A stretch of DNA of 64,000 bases from JBCBUE01 sp039818285 (lineage in GTDB: Bacteria > Planctomycetota > Phycisphaerae > Phycisphaerales > Phycisphaeraceae). Under the pieces are notes generated by a model. It ran no database searches. It was not told where the DNA came from and saw only the letters and a program-made list of their open reading frames with translations. Shown here one piece after another: positions 19,910-27,763 of this stretch. How positions within the stretch are numbered: the first letter of the stretch is position 1; each line of letters begins with the position of its first letter. A program made the position numbers and the translations under genes. Location: contig JBCBUE010000011.1 of the NCBI GenBank assembly GCA_039818285.1, positions 11,254-75,253 of the forward strand. Reading direction: 5' to 3'.

Positions 19910-20340
19910 CCGTTCACCACGCGGTCGGCCTCGGCGTCCATCGCGAGGTTGGCGAGCTGGTCGGCCCGCTTGTTCTTATCGCGGTAGACGTGGGTGATGG
20001 TCGACGCGGGGAAAGCGCTCAGCAGCGAGCTGGCCTTTTGATAGAGCGGCTTGAGGTCGGGGGACTTGACGCGGTACTCGCCGAGGAGCTGCTTGACCAT
20101 CAGCTGCGAGTCGGAGCGGACGGCGACGCGCTGGGCGTTCATCGTGGTCGCGACTTCCAGGGCTTTCACGAGGCCCGAGTACTCGGCGACGTTGTTGGTG
20201 CAGCGGCCGAGCCAGTAGCCGGCCTCGTGGAGGGGGGTGCCGTCCGGGTCTGAGATGACCACGCCAGCGCCGGCGGGGCCGGGGTTGCCGCGGGCGCCGC
20301 CGTCGACGTGGATCACGACTTCCTCGATCGATGCGGTCAT
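19897..20340 (-). CDS. Ribonuclease HI-like protein
   Basis: 147 residues, a single RNase H fold. Catalytic acidic residues are visible: Asp in VIHVDGGARGNPGPAGAG, Glu in TNNVAEYSGLVKALE, Asp in VRSDSQLMVKQLLGEYRVK and Asp in RDKNKRADQLANLAMD. This is the RNase HI subtype related to archaeal and plant forms, which degrades the RNA strand of RNA/DNA hybrids. It lies between a zinc-ribbon protein gene and a GNAT gene; pairing of a zinc-ribbon coiled-coil gene with an RNase H-like gene is common in bacteria. Confidence 0.9.
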   Translation of the reverse strand: MTASIEEVVIHVDGGARGNPGPAGAGVVISDPDGTPLHEAGYWLGRCTNNVAEYSGLVKALEVATTMNAQRVAVRSDSQLMVKQLLGEYRVKSPDLKPLYQKASSLLSAFPASTITHVYRDKNKRADQLANLAMDAEADRVVNGWPG

Positions 20341-20368
20341 CCCGGCAGGCTCCCCCGAGCGGCGGCGA

Positions 20369-21124
20369 TCACTTCGACGCCAGCGCCGACTTGAGGTCCT
20401 TGGCCATCGTGAGGATCCGGCCGCACGACGGGCAGCAGACCACCGCGTCGGGCGAACGCATCACGGCCGAGACGGTCTCGACGGGCAGCGCCATGTAGCA
20501 CTCGCCGCAGGTGTACTCCTTGCGACGCCGGTCCTGCTCCTCGATGCGTGCCAACGCCTCGCCCTCGTGCTCGACGACCAGGCGGTCGTACTGTCGGAGC
20601 GTGTCGTCGTCGATCTCGGCGGCGGCCTCGATCCGCTCGGCGGTGAGCTCGTCCTTGCGCTGCTTGATCTCGCCCTCCGCCTCGTCCAGCTCGCCCTTGG
20701 CGGCGGCGACGAGCGTCTTCTGCTCGCCCAGCTGCGCCTCGATCTCGGCCAGCTTGCCGTCCAGCTGCTCGACGGTGGTCATCGCCTCGAGCGTCTCGTC
20801 GTCGAGGGCCGACTTGTCGACCTTGAGCGTGTTCATCTCGACCAACATCGCGGAGTACTCCTTGTTGTTGGTCACGGTGTTCATGCGGTCGCGCATCGAG
20901 GCGATGCGCGTGTCGACGTCGGCGGCCTGCTTCTCGAGCGTGGTGGCGTGGGCCTTGCTCTGCTGGCGCTGGGCGTCGAGCTCGTCGCGCTGCTGGTGGA
21001 GCACGTCGAGCTTGTCGTTGAGCTTGTTGAGGCGACGGGTGCGGGCGCCGACACGGCTGGTCAGGGCGCGGAGCATGCCGTCGAGTTGATTGAGGTGCTC
21101 GAGCCGATCGTGGAGGGTCAACAC
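20369..21124 (-). CDS. Coiled-coil protein with C-terminal C4 zinc ribbon
   Basis: 251 residues. Residues 1-195 are almost entirely heptad-like coiled coil with the conserved central turn TVTNNKEYSAMLVEM. The C-terminus is a four-Cys zinc ribbon: YTCGECYMALP and CCPSCGRIL. This matches the CT398-like family, which is thought to bind nucleic acid or sigma-factor partners, but the biochemical role is unsettled. It lies 28 bp upstream of the RNase H-like gene in the same direction. It is preceded by the divergent tRNA-Ala gene. Confidence 0.88.
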   Translation of the reverse strand: MLTLHDRLEHLNQLDGMLRALTSRVGARTRRLNKLNDKLDVLHQQRDELDAQRQQSKAHATTLEKQAADVDTRIASMRDRMNTVTNNKEYSAMLVEMNTLKVDKSALDDETLEAMTTVEQLDGKLAEIEAQLGEQKTLVAAAKGELDEAEGEIKQRKDELTAERIEAAAEIDDDTLRQYDRLVVEHEGEALARIEEQDRRRKEYTCGECYMALPVETVSAVMRSPDAVVCCPSCGRILTMAKDLKSALASK

Positions 21125-21246
21125 GGGTCTCCGGGCGGGGACTCATCAATATACACCTTCGGGCCGACGGCCGAAGCGCCCGGCCGAGCCCGTCCGGCCG
21201 CCTTGCCGAGGGATCGAGCAGTCTTTATGATTCGCGGTTCCCTCGC

Positions 21247-21319
21247 GGGGCCGTAGCTCAGTTGGGAGAGCGCGTGCATGGCATGCACGAGGTCAGGGGT
21301 TCGAGCCCCCTCGGCTCCA
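21247..21319 (+). tRNA. tRNA-Ala (anticodon GGC)
   Basis: A 73-nt cloverleaf. The acceptor arms GGGGCCG and CGGCTCC pair with a G3:U70 wobble, the alanine identity element. The D-arm is AGCTCAGTTGGGAGAGC, the anticodon loop ATGGCAT gives GGC, and the T-arm contains GGTTCGAGCC. The discriminator is A and no CCA is encoded. A short T run follows. Confidence 0.97.
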
Positions 21320-21340
21320 TTTTGGCGATGATCGACGGCC

Positions 21341-24214
21341 TCAGGCCGACCGTCGCCGCCGAACCCAGCATCCCGCCGCAACGGCGATCCACGCCGCCGC
21401 CACGCCCGGCTCGGGGACCGTGGCCGCGAAGGCGTCGTAGGCGGCCAGCGTCCCGCCCTCGGCGCCGACCTGGATCAGCCGATCGCCCAGCAGGTCGATG
21501 TCCAGGGCGGTGATCCAGCCGTCGCCGTCGAGGTCGGCGGCGGGGTTGAACTGCTGGTTCTGCGTGGCCCAGAGCGCGGCGAAGGCGTCGATGTCGGCGA
21601 CGTTGAAAGACCCGTCGAAGGTCAGGTCGCCCAGGCCGCCGCCGAAGATGGTGGAGACGAACTGGCCGCCGAAGCGCTGCACGTTGACGTTGCCGGTGAC
21701 CTCGAAGGTGACGAGGGTGATCGCGTGGTTGCCGTGGTTGAGCCCGAAGAGGTCGCGGGTCCAGAGGTCCTGGTCGAGGCGGCTGCCCTGGGTCTGGCCG
21801 TTCAGCATGCTCAGGATGGTGTCGTCCGTGACCGCGGCGCCGAGGTTGAGCAGGATGTGGATGTTGTCGGCGGTGAAGTCGATCGAGCGGGCAACCAGCC
21901 GACGGTTCTCGTTGATGCCGGGCGTGATGGCGTCGAACGAGTCGACGGCGGAGAGCGGGTCGAGGCGGTCGACGTAGATGACCTGCTTGAAGTCGTTGAA
22001 CACGGCCGGCCCACCGTCGCCGCCGGTGCCGGGGTTGCGGTGCCGGAAGGCGCGGGCGGTGAGGAAGTGGTAGCCCTCGCTGAGTTGGGTCGTGTCGATG
22101 GTCTGTTGATAGAAACCGTTGCCGTCGGTCGCAGAGAAGCCGTCGTTGGAGGTGGTAAAGTTCTCGAAGCCGTAGGCGACATCGCCGGGGGTGACGACAT
22201 CGACGGCGCCGTTGCCGTTGATGTCGAGCCCGCCGTCGATCTTGAGGGCGGCGAAGTCGCCGTCGGCGTCGCGGTCGCGGATCGTGGTCTGCACGATGCT
22301 GTCGCCTTGCAGGATGCTGCCGGTGTGGGAGACGGCCTGGGTCTGCAGGGTCGCGGTGAACTCATCGGACGAGATGACGTGGATCGGGGTGAGCCGGGCG
22401 CGGGCCTCGGCCTGGTTACTGGTCTCGAAGCCCTCGGGCTCGGTGGAGTCGGGGTCGAGGGTGAAGTCGACGTCGCTGAGCTCCAGGCCGCTCTGGGACT
22501 GCGGGCCGGCGGCGCCGTAGATCAGGTAGCCCTGATCGCCGCCGTCGTTGCGGAGCGAGCGGAACGTGGCGCGGGTCGGCCCCTCGAAGAAGTCGTCGTC
22601 GACGACGACGAGGTCGGGGATGTCGCCGCTGATCTTTGAGTTGCCGGTGAGCTCGACAAGGACGGTTCCGAAGTCGAAGTCGACGTCCACGCGGCGCGTG
22701 TCGAACCCGCCGTCGCCGCGGTTGTTGAGCACGACCACGGCCGACTTCGACCGCTCGTAGATCAGCACCTGCTCGTCAAGCCAACGCTGCCGGTAATCGC
22801 CCCGGCCGTGGGTGTTGCGGAGGTTGACCAGCTCGGTGATCGCGTCGCCGAAGTTGCCCAGCGCGTCGCCGCGCCCGTCCTTGGGGAAGTCGCGGCCGTC
22901 GCCGTGCTCCTTGGCGTTGTAGTAGACGACCGAGTTGCCGGGTCGCATCAGCAGGTAGGCGTGCGCGACGTTGCTGAGCTCGGCGCCGTTCTCGTCGTGA
23001 TTGACGACAAAGGTCACGCCCTGAGACCCGTTGACCAGGCCGTCGTCGCTGACGTCCAGGTTGCCGTTGACGACGTCGTTCCAGTTGTTGCCGAAGCCGT
23101 TGCGGTTGAGGTTTGCCTTGAGCGAGAAGAACTGCGCGAAGTCGAGCGCGTCGCGGTTGCCGCCGACGCGGCCGATGTCGTCGGGGTCGATGTCCTTGCG
23201 GATGAACGACTCGAGAAAGCCGATGTTGCCGTCGAAGACCTCGGAGTAGCTGAAGACGTCGGCGACCGAGCCGTCGAGATTGAGCCGGGGGTTGGCGCGA
23301 TAGACGGCCAGGTCGAAGTCTTCAAGGACGCTGCGGGGGAAGTGTCGGGCGGCGTCGAGCCGGAACCCATCGACGCCGACGACCTGGACGAGCCACTGCG
23401 CGTTGCGCTGCTGGTAGCCGCGGATGGTTTCGGAGACGGCGTCGCCGGCGAGGGGGTTGTCGGTGTTGAACGGGTGGATGGCGATGTCGCCTTGGCCGGT
23501 CGAGGGGTTGAAGACGCGGATCGGGTCGAGGTCGAGGTCGGGGTAGAAGCGGGCGTTGTTGGGGTCGACTCGGTTGTTGAAGTCGCCGGCCGGGATGTTC
23601 TGTGGGTTGCCTTGCTCGACGGGCTGGCGGATGAAAGAGAAGCCGGTGTCGTGGTTGATATCGATGAGCCCGGACAGCCGGCCCTGCAGCTCGAAGTCGT
23701 CGACGAAGATGGAGTGGAAGTCGCCGTCGGTGCCCGGGACGCCGAAGGGGTCGCCCCCGCCGTCGGGGTTCTGCAGCACGGCGCCGGGGTATCCGCCGCC
23801 CTGAATGAAGTCGGGCGTGCTCTGGTCGCGGAAGCCACGGTGATTGAGGACGAGGTCGACGTGCGAGGCGGCGCCGACTTTGTCGAGGGTGCGGTTGAGC
23901 TGGGTGAGGCCGGTCTCGGTGCCGTAGAGCGTGGGGCTGCCGGCGACGCCGAGGTCGAAGGGGTTGAAGACGTCGTAGCCGACGGAGAACCCGCCGGAGT
24001 CGGCGCGGCTGGGCGGGGGGAGCCAGACGGCGCCGTAGCCGGCCATGAAGAGATCGGCGGCGCGGCGCTGCTGGGTGTCGTAGGTCGACTCGAACCACTG
24101 CAGGATCGCGGGCGCCGAGGCGTCCTGGGCGACGGCCGGGGTCGCGATCGCAGCGAGCGAGAGCATCGCGGCGATCAGGGAGCGGGTCGTAAACGTGCGA
24201 ACGGATCGCGCCAC
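21341..24214 (-). CDS. Secreted GH13 alpha-amylase with dockerin-like region and PEP-CTERM tail
   Basis: 957 residues from a GTG with GGAG eight bases upstream. A signal peptide (LIAAMLSLAAIATPAVAQ) leads the chain. The catalytic barrel has region I DLVLNH, region II GFRLDAARHF (nucleophile Asp, about residue 285), region III SYSEVFDG (acid/base Glu, about 321) and region IV FVVNHDENG (Asp, about 405), so it should be active on alpha-glucans. A long beta-rich part follows. Near the C-terminus two EF-hand loops (DGSFNVADIDAF and DLDGDGWITALD) form a dockerin-like unit. The tail VPEPGVAAAW plus a hydrophobic helix and RRRR is a PEP-CTERM sorting signal. It is thus probably displayed at the cell surface or in a matrix. 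It sits at the end of the alpha-glucan locus. Confidence 0.88.
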   Translation of the reverse strand: MARSVRTFTTRSLIAAMLSLAAIATPAVAQDASAPAILQWFESTYDTQQRRAADLFMAGYGAVWLPPPSRADSGGFSVGYDVFNPFDLGVAGSPTLYGTETGLTQLNRTLDKVGAASHVDLVLNHRGFRDQSTPDFIQGGGYPGAVLQNPDGGGDPFGVPGTDGDFHSIFVDDFELQGRLSGLIDINHDTGFSFIRQPVEQGNPQNIPAGDFNNRVDPNNARFYPDLDLDPIRVFNPSTGQGDIAIHPFNTDNPLAGDAVSETIRGYQQRNAQWLVQVVGVDGFRLDAARHFPRSVLEDFDLAVYRANPRLNLDGSVADVFSYSEVFDGNIGFLESFIRKDIDPDDIGRVGGNRDALDFAQFFSLKANLNRNGFGNNWNDVVNGNLDVSDDGLVNGSQGVTFVVNHDENGAELSNVAHAYLLMRPGNSVVYYNAKEHGDGRDFPKDGRGDALGNFGDAITELVNLRNTHGRGDYRQRWLDEQVLIYERSKSAVVVLNNRGDGGFDTRRVDVDFDFGTVLVELTGNSKISGDIPDLVVVDDDFFEGPTRATFRSLRNDGGDQGYLIYGAAGPQSQSGLELSDVDFTLDPDSTEPEGFETSNQAEARARLTPIHVISSDEFTATLQTQAVSHTGSILQGDSIVQTTIRDRDADGDFAALKIDGGLDINGNGAVDVVTPGDVAYGFENFTTSNDGFSATDGNGFYQQTIDTTQLSEGYHFLTARAFRHRNPGTGGDGGPAVFNDFKQVIYVDRLDPLSAVDSFDAITPGINENRRLVARSIDFTADNIHILLNLGAAVTDDTILSMLNGQTQGSRLDQDLWTRDLFGLNHGNHAITLVTFEVTGNVNVQRFGGQFVSTIFGGGLGDLTFDGSFNVADIDAFAALWATQNQQFNPAADLDGDGWITALDIDLLGDRLIQVGAEGGTLAAYDAFAATVPEPGVAAAWIAVAAGCWVRRRRSA

Positions 24215-24325
24215 GGGGTGGTCTCCAGCGAGGTCGAAGGCCGGGAGGCGTCGGGTCCGGCGAGAAAAACGGGCGCGGCCGCACGCGAGGCGTGCCGCGC
24301 CCGCTTCCGGGGGCAAGGGGTGGGC

Positions 24326-25186
24326 TTACTTGCGACGACGGCCCAGAGCGACCGCGCCACCCAGGGCGAGCAGCGCGAGGCTGGCGGGCTCGGGGATGGT
24401 GTTGGTCACGGTGAAGAACTGGTCGCCGGAGATCAGCGTGAGGTCCTGCACGCCGTCGCCGAGGTTGCCGGTGGTCTCGGGCAGCGGGCCCAGGAACTGG
24501 TTGGAGTAGAAGCCGCTGGAGGCGACGATCAGCGCGGTGACGTTGAGGTCGTCGGTCGGGTTGCCGAGCAGGGACGGATCGAGCGAGAACTCGAAGCCCG
24601 CGGTCGCGCCGGCGCCGCTGTCGGCGACACCGGCGTCGCCGCCGACGCCGCCGGTGTTGGTGTTGTCCCACGCGACGGACAGGCCGCCGAAGCTGCCGGA
24701 GGTGACGCCGCCGTTGGTGTTGAAGTCGGCGACCGAGCCGAGGCCGACGCCGACGACCTCGGTGTCGTTGGTGAGGTCGCGGAGGCTGGCGAAGAGGTTG
24801 CCGAAGGACTCGGCGATGAACAGCATGTACTCGGGGGCGACGTCGAACGTGTCGCCGGCGACGAGGTTCTGGTCGAAGTTGTCGCCGCTGGCCGGCACGG
24901 TGGCGGCGCCGCCGTTGTCGCCGGTGTCGATGAGCAGGACGAAGCGGTTGCCGTTGGTTTCGAGGTTGCCGGTGACGAGCAGGTTGACGGTGCCGTCGTC
25001 GGTGTTGCCGAACGCTTCGTCGAGTTCGTTGAAGTTGTCGCCGAAGCCGGTGCCGATGGACTGGGTCGACAGGGCCGGGCCGTACTCGGCGGCGGTGTTG
25101 ACGCCGTCGACGATGACGGCCGAGGCCGACGAGCCGATCGCCAGGGCGGACGCGGCGGAAAGGGAAAGCAATGAAACGCGATTCAT
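24326..25186 (-). CDS. PEP-CTERM sorting domain protein
   Basis: 286 residues with a perfect AGGAGG ribosome site four bases before the ATG. MNRVSLLSLSAASALAIGSS is a signal peptide. The mature part is acidic and low in Lys, rich in G, N, T and D, a typical extracellular beta-sandwich composition. The C-terminus NTIPEPASLALLALGG plus RRRK is a canonical PEP-CTERM signal for exosortase-type processing. No enzyme motif is seen. It lies 111 bp upstream of the amylase gene on the same strand, so the two may be co-expressed. It may be a surface polysaccharide-binding or structural protein (inference). Confidence 0.88.
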   Translation of the reverse strand: MNRVSLLSLSAASALAIGSSASAVIVDGVNTAAEYGPALSTQSIGTGFGDNFNELDEAFGNTDDGTVNLLVTGNLETNGNRFVLLIDTGDNGGAATVPASGDNFDQNLVAGDTFDVAPEYMLFIAESFGNLFASLRDLTNDTEVVGVGLGSVADFNTNGGVTSGSFGGLSVAWDNTNTGGVGGDAGVADSGAGATAGFEFSLDPSLLGNPTDDLNVTALIVASSGFYSNQFLGPLPETTGNLGDGVQDLTLISGDQFFTVTNTIPEPASLALLALGGAVALGRRRK

Positions 25187-25254
25187 GAGACCTCCTAACG
25201 GTGAAGAAACGGGCAGAGTCGTGCGGGCCGGCCCCTTGCCGGCGATGAGTCAAA

Positions 25255-25284
25255 GCCCGATCCGGCGGTCAGGCCGGGCCGGGC
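25255..25284 (-). terminator. Candidate terminator after the prepilin-like gene
   Basis: On the minus strand, nested stems GCCCG/CGGGC and CCGGC/GCCGG, separated by a 2x2 bulge and with a 6-nt loop, are followed by TTTG. The hairpin lies just past the stop of the prepilin-like gene and before the PEP-CTERM gene. The short T run makes intrinsic termination plausible but not certain. Confidence 0.45.
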
Positions 25285-25296
25285 GTGAGGCGGGTT

Positions 25297-26247
25297 TCAA
25301 AAGTCAAGCGGCGAGATGCGGACCTCGTCCCAGCGGCTCGGGTCCATCGACGATCCGTGGCCATCGGCGAAGGCGACATTGACCGCCTGGCTGTGTCGAT
25401 CAACGCCTTCGAGCTCCGGGAAAGAACTGCGATCAATCGCGGACGAGGGAATGCGGTCTCGCAACCAGGGCGTGTCAGCGACGCCGGCGAGCGTCCCCCA
25501 GTTCGCCGAGTCGCCACCGTTGAACCACATGAAATTCGTGGAGTAGTAAACGGTGTTCGGGCGATCGAGAAGCGTGCCGGGGGTGGAATTGGGCCTTGTC
25601 CCGCAGTCCGCGTAAAGCATCGTCTCGGAAGGCGAAACGATGGCGTCGAGATCGCCGCCGAGCGATGCGTTGGGCCCACCGCCATCGGCGTAGACGCCGA
25701 CCTGAGCGCCAAAGTTGAGCAGGCCGAACTGATTGTTCTGAGCGGGCAGTGACGCCACGTCGATGTTGACTCCGTATGAGATCGGCTTGTTGCCGCCGCC
25801 GACGTTGAGGGTGAACTCATGGCCGGGGTCGTCGAGCTTCATGTCGGGGTCGCTTGGGCACGTGAAGATCTCGCTCACCTGAGGGTCGGCATCGACAAAC
25901 GTTGCGGATTCGCTACCGCCGAGATAGGGGACCAACGACGACGCCCAGTCCTTGGCGACGCGGTTGCCCGAGCCGTCGGTTCGGAAGGCGTTGGTTTCGC
26001 TATAGCCGTCCGAAACGATGATCGAACTCTCGGTGGTGGCTTGGATGTGCTGCTTGTAGTCGACCGCGAAGGTGTAGCCGGCCTGTCCGAGGCTGCGAAC
26101 GTTGGCGAGACACTTGACCGAGCGGGCCGCGTTGCGGGCCGCGCCGAGGGCGGGCAGCAGGATCGAGATGAGCAGGGCGATGATCGAGATGACCACCAGC
26201 AGTTCGATAAGGGTGAAGGCGGTGCGACGCGGCGAGGCGTGTGACAT
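25297..26247 (-). CDS. Prepilin-type N-terminal methylation protein with H-X9-DG motif
   Basis: 316 residues from the ATG at 26247, preceded by AGGAGC. The type IV prepilin signal is RRTAFTLIELLVVISIIAL (cleavage and methylation at the Phe, with Glu at +5) and a single hydrophobic helix, followed by NAARSVKCLANVRSLGQAGY. The C-terminal motif RHSQAVNVAFADGHG fits H-x9-DG exactly. This architecture, expanded in planctomycetes, resembles type II secretion pseudopilins. Most copies have unknown roles; in an alpha-glucan locus it might support secretion or surface assembly (inference). It is divergent from lacI. Confidence 0.9.
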   Translation of the reverse strand: MSHASPRRTAFTLIELLVVISIIALLISILLPALGAARNAARSVKCLANVRSLGQAGYTFAVDYKQHIQATTESSIIVSDGYSETNAFRTDGSGNRVAKDWASSLVPYLGGSESATFVDADPQVSEIFTCPSDPDMKLDDPGHEFTLNVGGGNKPISYGVNIDVASLPAQNNQFGLLNFGAQVGVYADGGGPNASLGGDLDAIVSPSETMLYADCGTRPNSTPGTLLDRPNTVYYSTNFMWFNGGDSANWGTLAGVADTPWLRDRIPSSAIDRSSFPELEGVDRHSQAVNVAFADGHGSSMDPSRWDEVRISPLDF

Positions 26248-26559
26248 GGATGAGCTCCTGAGACTCCGGGGGTCTTGATTAAATCGGTTAACCATCGGCC
26301 CGTAGGAAACGAACGACGGCTGAGGTGAGCGGGTAAAGACGTTCATGGCGTGGTGAAGGGGCGGCTGAACTCAAGAAAGAAACGACTGCGGGGCAGATCT
26401 GTGAGTGATTCGCAATGTTGATGTTAGCAGGTCGTGAGGTTCACGGCAACTGATTCAAGCGGTCAGATTGGCTAGGTGTCCGGTTGGAAGCGGGCGACTG
26501 GCGTTTTCAAAGGTGGCGGGTTGACCGACCATTGACTCATGTTAAACTGTTTTACCAAC
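26248..26559. other. Divergent intergenic region between the prepilin-like gene and lacI
   Basis: 312 bp, AT-richer than the genes around it. On the prepilin side GATTAAATCGGTTAACC (26277-26293) is a weak dyad that might bind a LacI-type protein. On the lacI side TTGACC (26521) and TTGACT (26532) are candidate -35 boxes just before the operator. No open frame in it looks coding. Confidence 0.5.
26541..26556 (+). promoter_or_regulatory. LacI-type operator, site 1 (before lacI)
   Basis: GTTAAACTGTTTTACC is a dyad four bases before the chosen lacI start. Its inverse complement GGTAAAACAGTTTAAC differs at one position from the operator-like site at 36332-36347. Binding by the adjacent LacI-family protein, and hence autoregulation of the downstream operon, is inferred from this match and position. 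Confidence 0.7.
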
Positions 26560-27714
26560 ATGTCAACCCTCTCGCCTCAATCTCTGTTACAACCCGACCC
26601 CGTGGACGAGCCATTCGATCCTTCCTCTTCATCGGGCTCCACGCCCGGCCGGCGGGCTTCGGGCCGCCGCGACGGGGGGGGCAAGCGGGTCGGCATCCGT
26701 GAGATCGCCCAGCGGGCCGAGGTCTCCACCGCCACGGTGTCGATGGTGCTGAACCAGAACCCCAAGATCACCGACGCCACCCGGCGGCGGGTCCTGCGGG
26801 TGATCAACGAGCTGGACTATCGGCCCAACCGCCAGGCCCAGGCCCTGTCAAGCAAGTACACCCGCATGCTGGGCGTGCTGCTGCCGACGCTGCGGCACGC
26901 GGTGGCCGACCCTTACTTCGGCGAGGTGCTCTCGGGCATCATCGATCGGGCGGCCAAGCGCGGTCACAAGGTGATGCTCGAGAACGTCAAGCCCGACTTT
27001 ATTAAGACCCGTCAGCACATCGAGCTCTTCGAGCGGCGCTACGTCGACGGCGTGTTCTGCATCGGCTTCGGCGGTCGGCACGCATTCATGCACGAGCTCG
27101 TCGAGGCCGAGTACCCCGTCATCGCGGTCAACAGCATCTTCGACGATCTGACGATCGACCACGTCGTCTGCGACTACCGGGGCGGGGCCGAGCAGGTGAT
27201 GACGTGCCTCAAGCAACTGGGGCACGGCCGCATCGGGCTGATTCACGGCGCCCCGGTGGTGTCCACGCAGCGGATGATCATGGACGTGTTCGCGAGTCAG
27301 ACCGCTTGCGGCCAGGGCGCCGATATCAGTGACTGCATGGCGGACGGCCTGTTCACCGAGCGCGGCGGCGCCGACGCCGCCGAGGCGTTGCTCAAGCGCC
27401 ACCCCGACCTGACGGCCATCTTCGCCGCCAACGACAAGATGGCCCTGGGCGCCATGCACTACGTCCAGCACCTCGGACGCCGCGTGCCGCAGGACGTCTC
27501 GATCGTCGGGTTCGACGACATCCCGCACACCGCGTTCGTCACGCCTGCCCTGACCACGATCCACACGCCGCTGTACGAGGTCGGCGTGGCCTCGGCCGAC
27601 CGGCTGATCGAGCGGATCCGCGGCAAGGCCGACCCGATCAGCGACGTGCTGCCAACCCACCTCGTGCTGCGCGAGAGCACGTCGATTGCGCCGGCGGCGC
27701 GACCGGACGCCTGA
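26560..27714 (+). CDS. LacI-family transcriptional regulator (probable alpha-glucan regulator)
   Basis: 384 residues from the ATG at 26560; an ATG at 26539 would overlap the operator and a GTG at 26602 is also possible. A poorly conserved N-terminal extension of about 43 residues precedes the helix-turn-helix VGIREIAQRAEVSTATVSMV and the hinge ELDYRPNRQAQALS. The sugar-binding core follows: LGVLLPTLRHAVADPYFGE, VIAVNSIFDD, HGRIGLIHG, LTAIFAANDKMALGA and VSIVGFDDIPHTAF. It is probably a repressor released by a maltodextrin-type ligand. It is the first gene of a run with a GH13 enzyme and ABC permeases, and near-identical palindromes precede this gene and the pullulanase gene. Confidence 0.9.
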   Translation: MSTLSPQSLLQPDPVDEPFDPSSSSGSTPGRRASGRRDGGGKRVGIREIAQRAEVSTATVSMVLNQNPKITDATRRRVLRVINELDYRPNRQAQALSSKYTRMLGVLLPTLRHAVADPYFGEVLSGIIDRAAKRGHKVMLENVKPDFIKTRQHIELFERRYVDGVFCIGFGGRHAFMHELVEAEYPVIAVNSIFDDLTIDHVVCDYRGGAEQVMTCLKQLGHGRIGLIHGAPVVSTQRMIMDVFASQTACGQGADISDCMADGLFTERGGADAAEALLKRHPDLTAIFAANDKMALGAMHYVQHLGRRVPQDVSIVGFDDIPHTAFVTPALTTIHTPLYEVGVASADRLIERIRGKADPISDVLPTHLVLRESTSIAPAARPDA

Positions 27715-27763
27715 ACCCACCGCCTCGACCGATTCAAGTCACCGATTCTCCGAGAGGACATCC

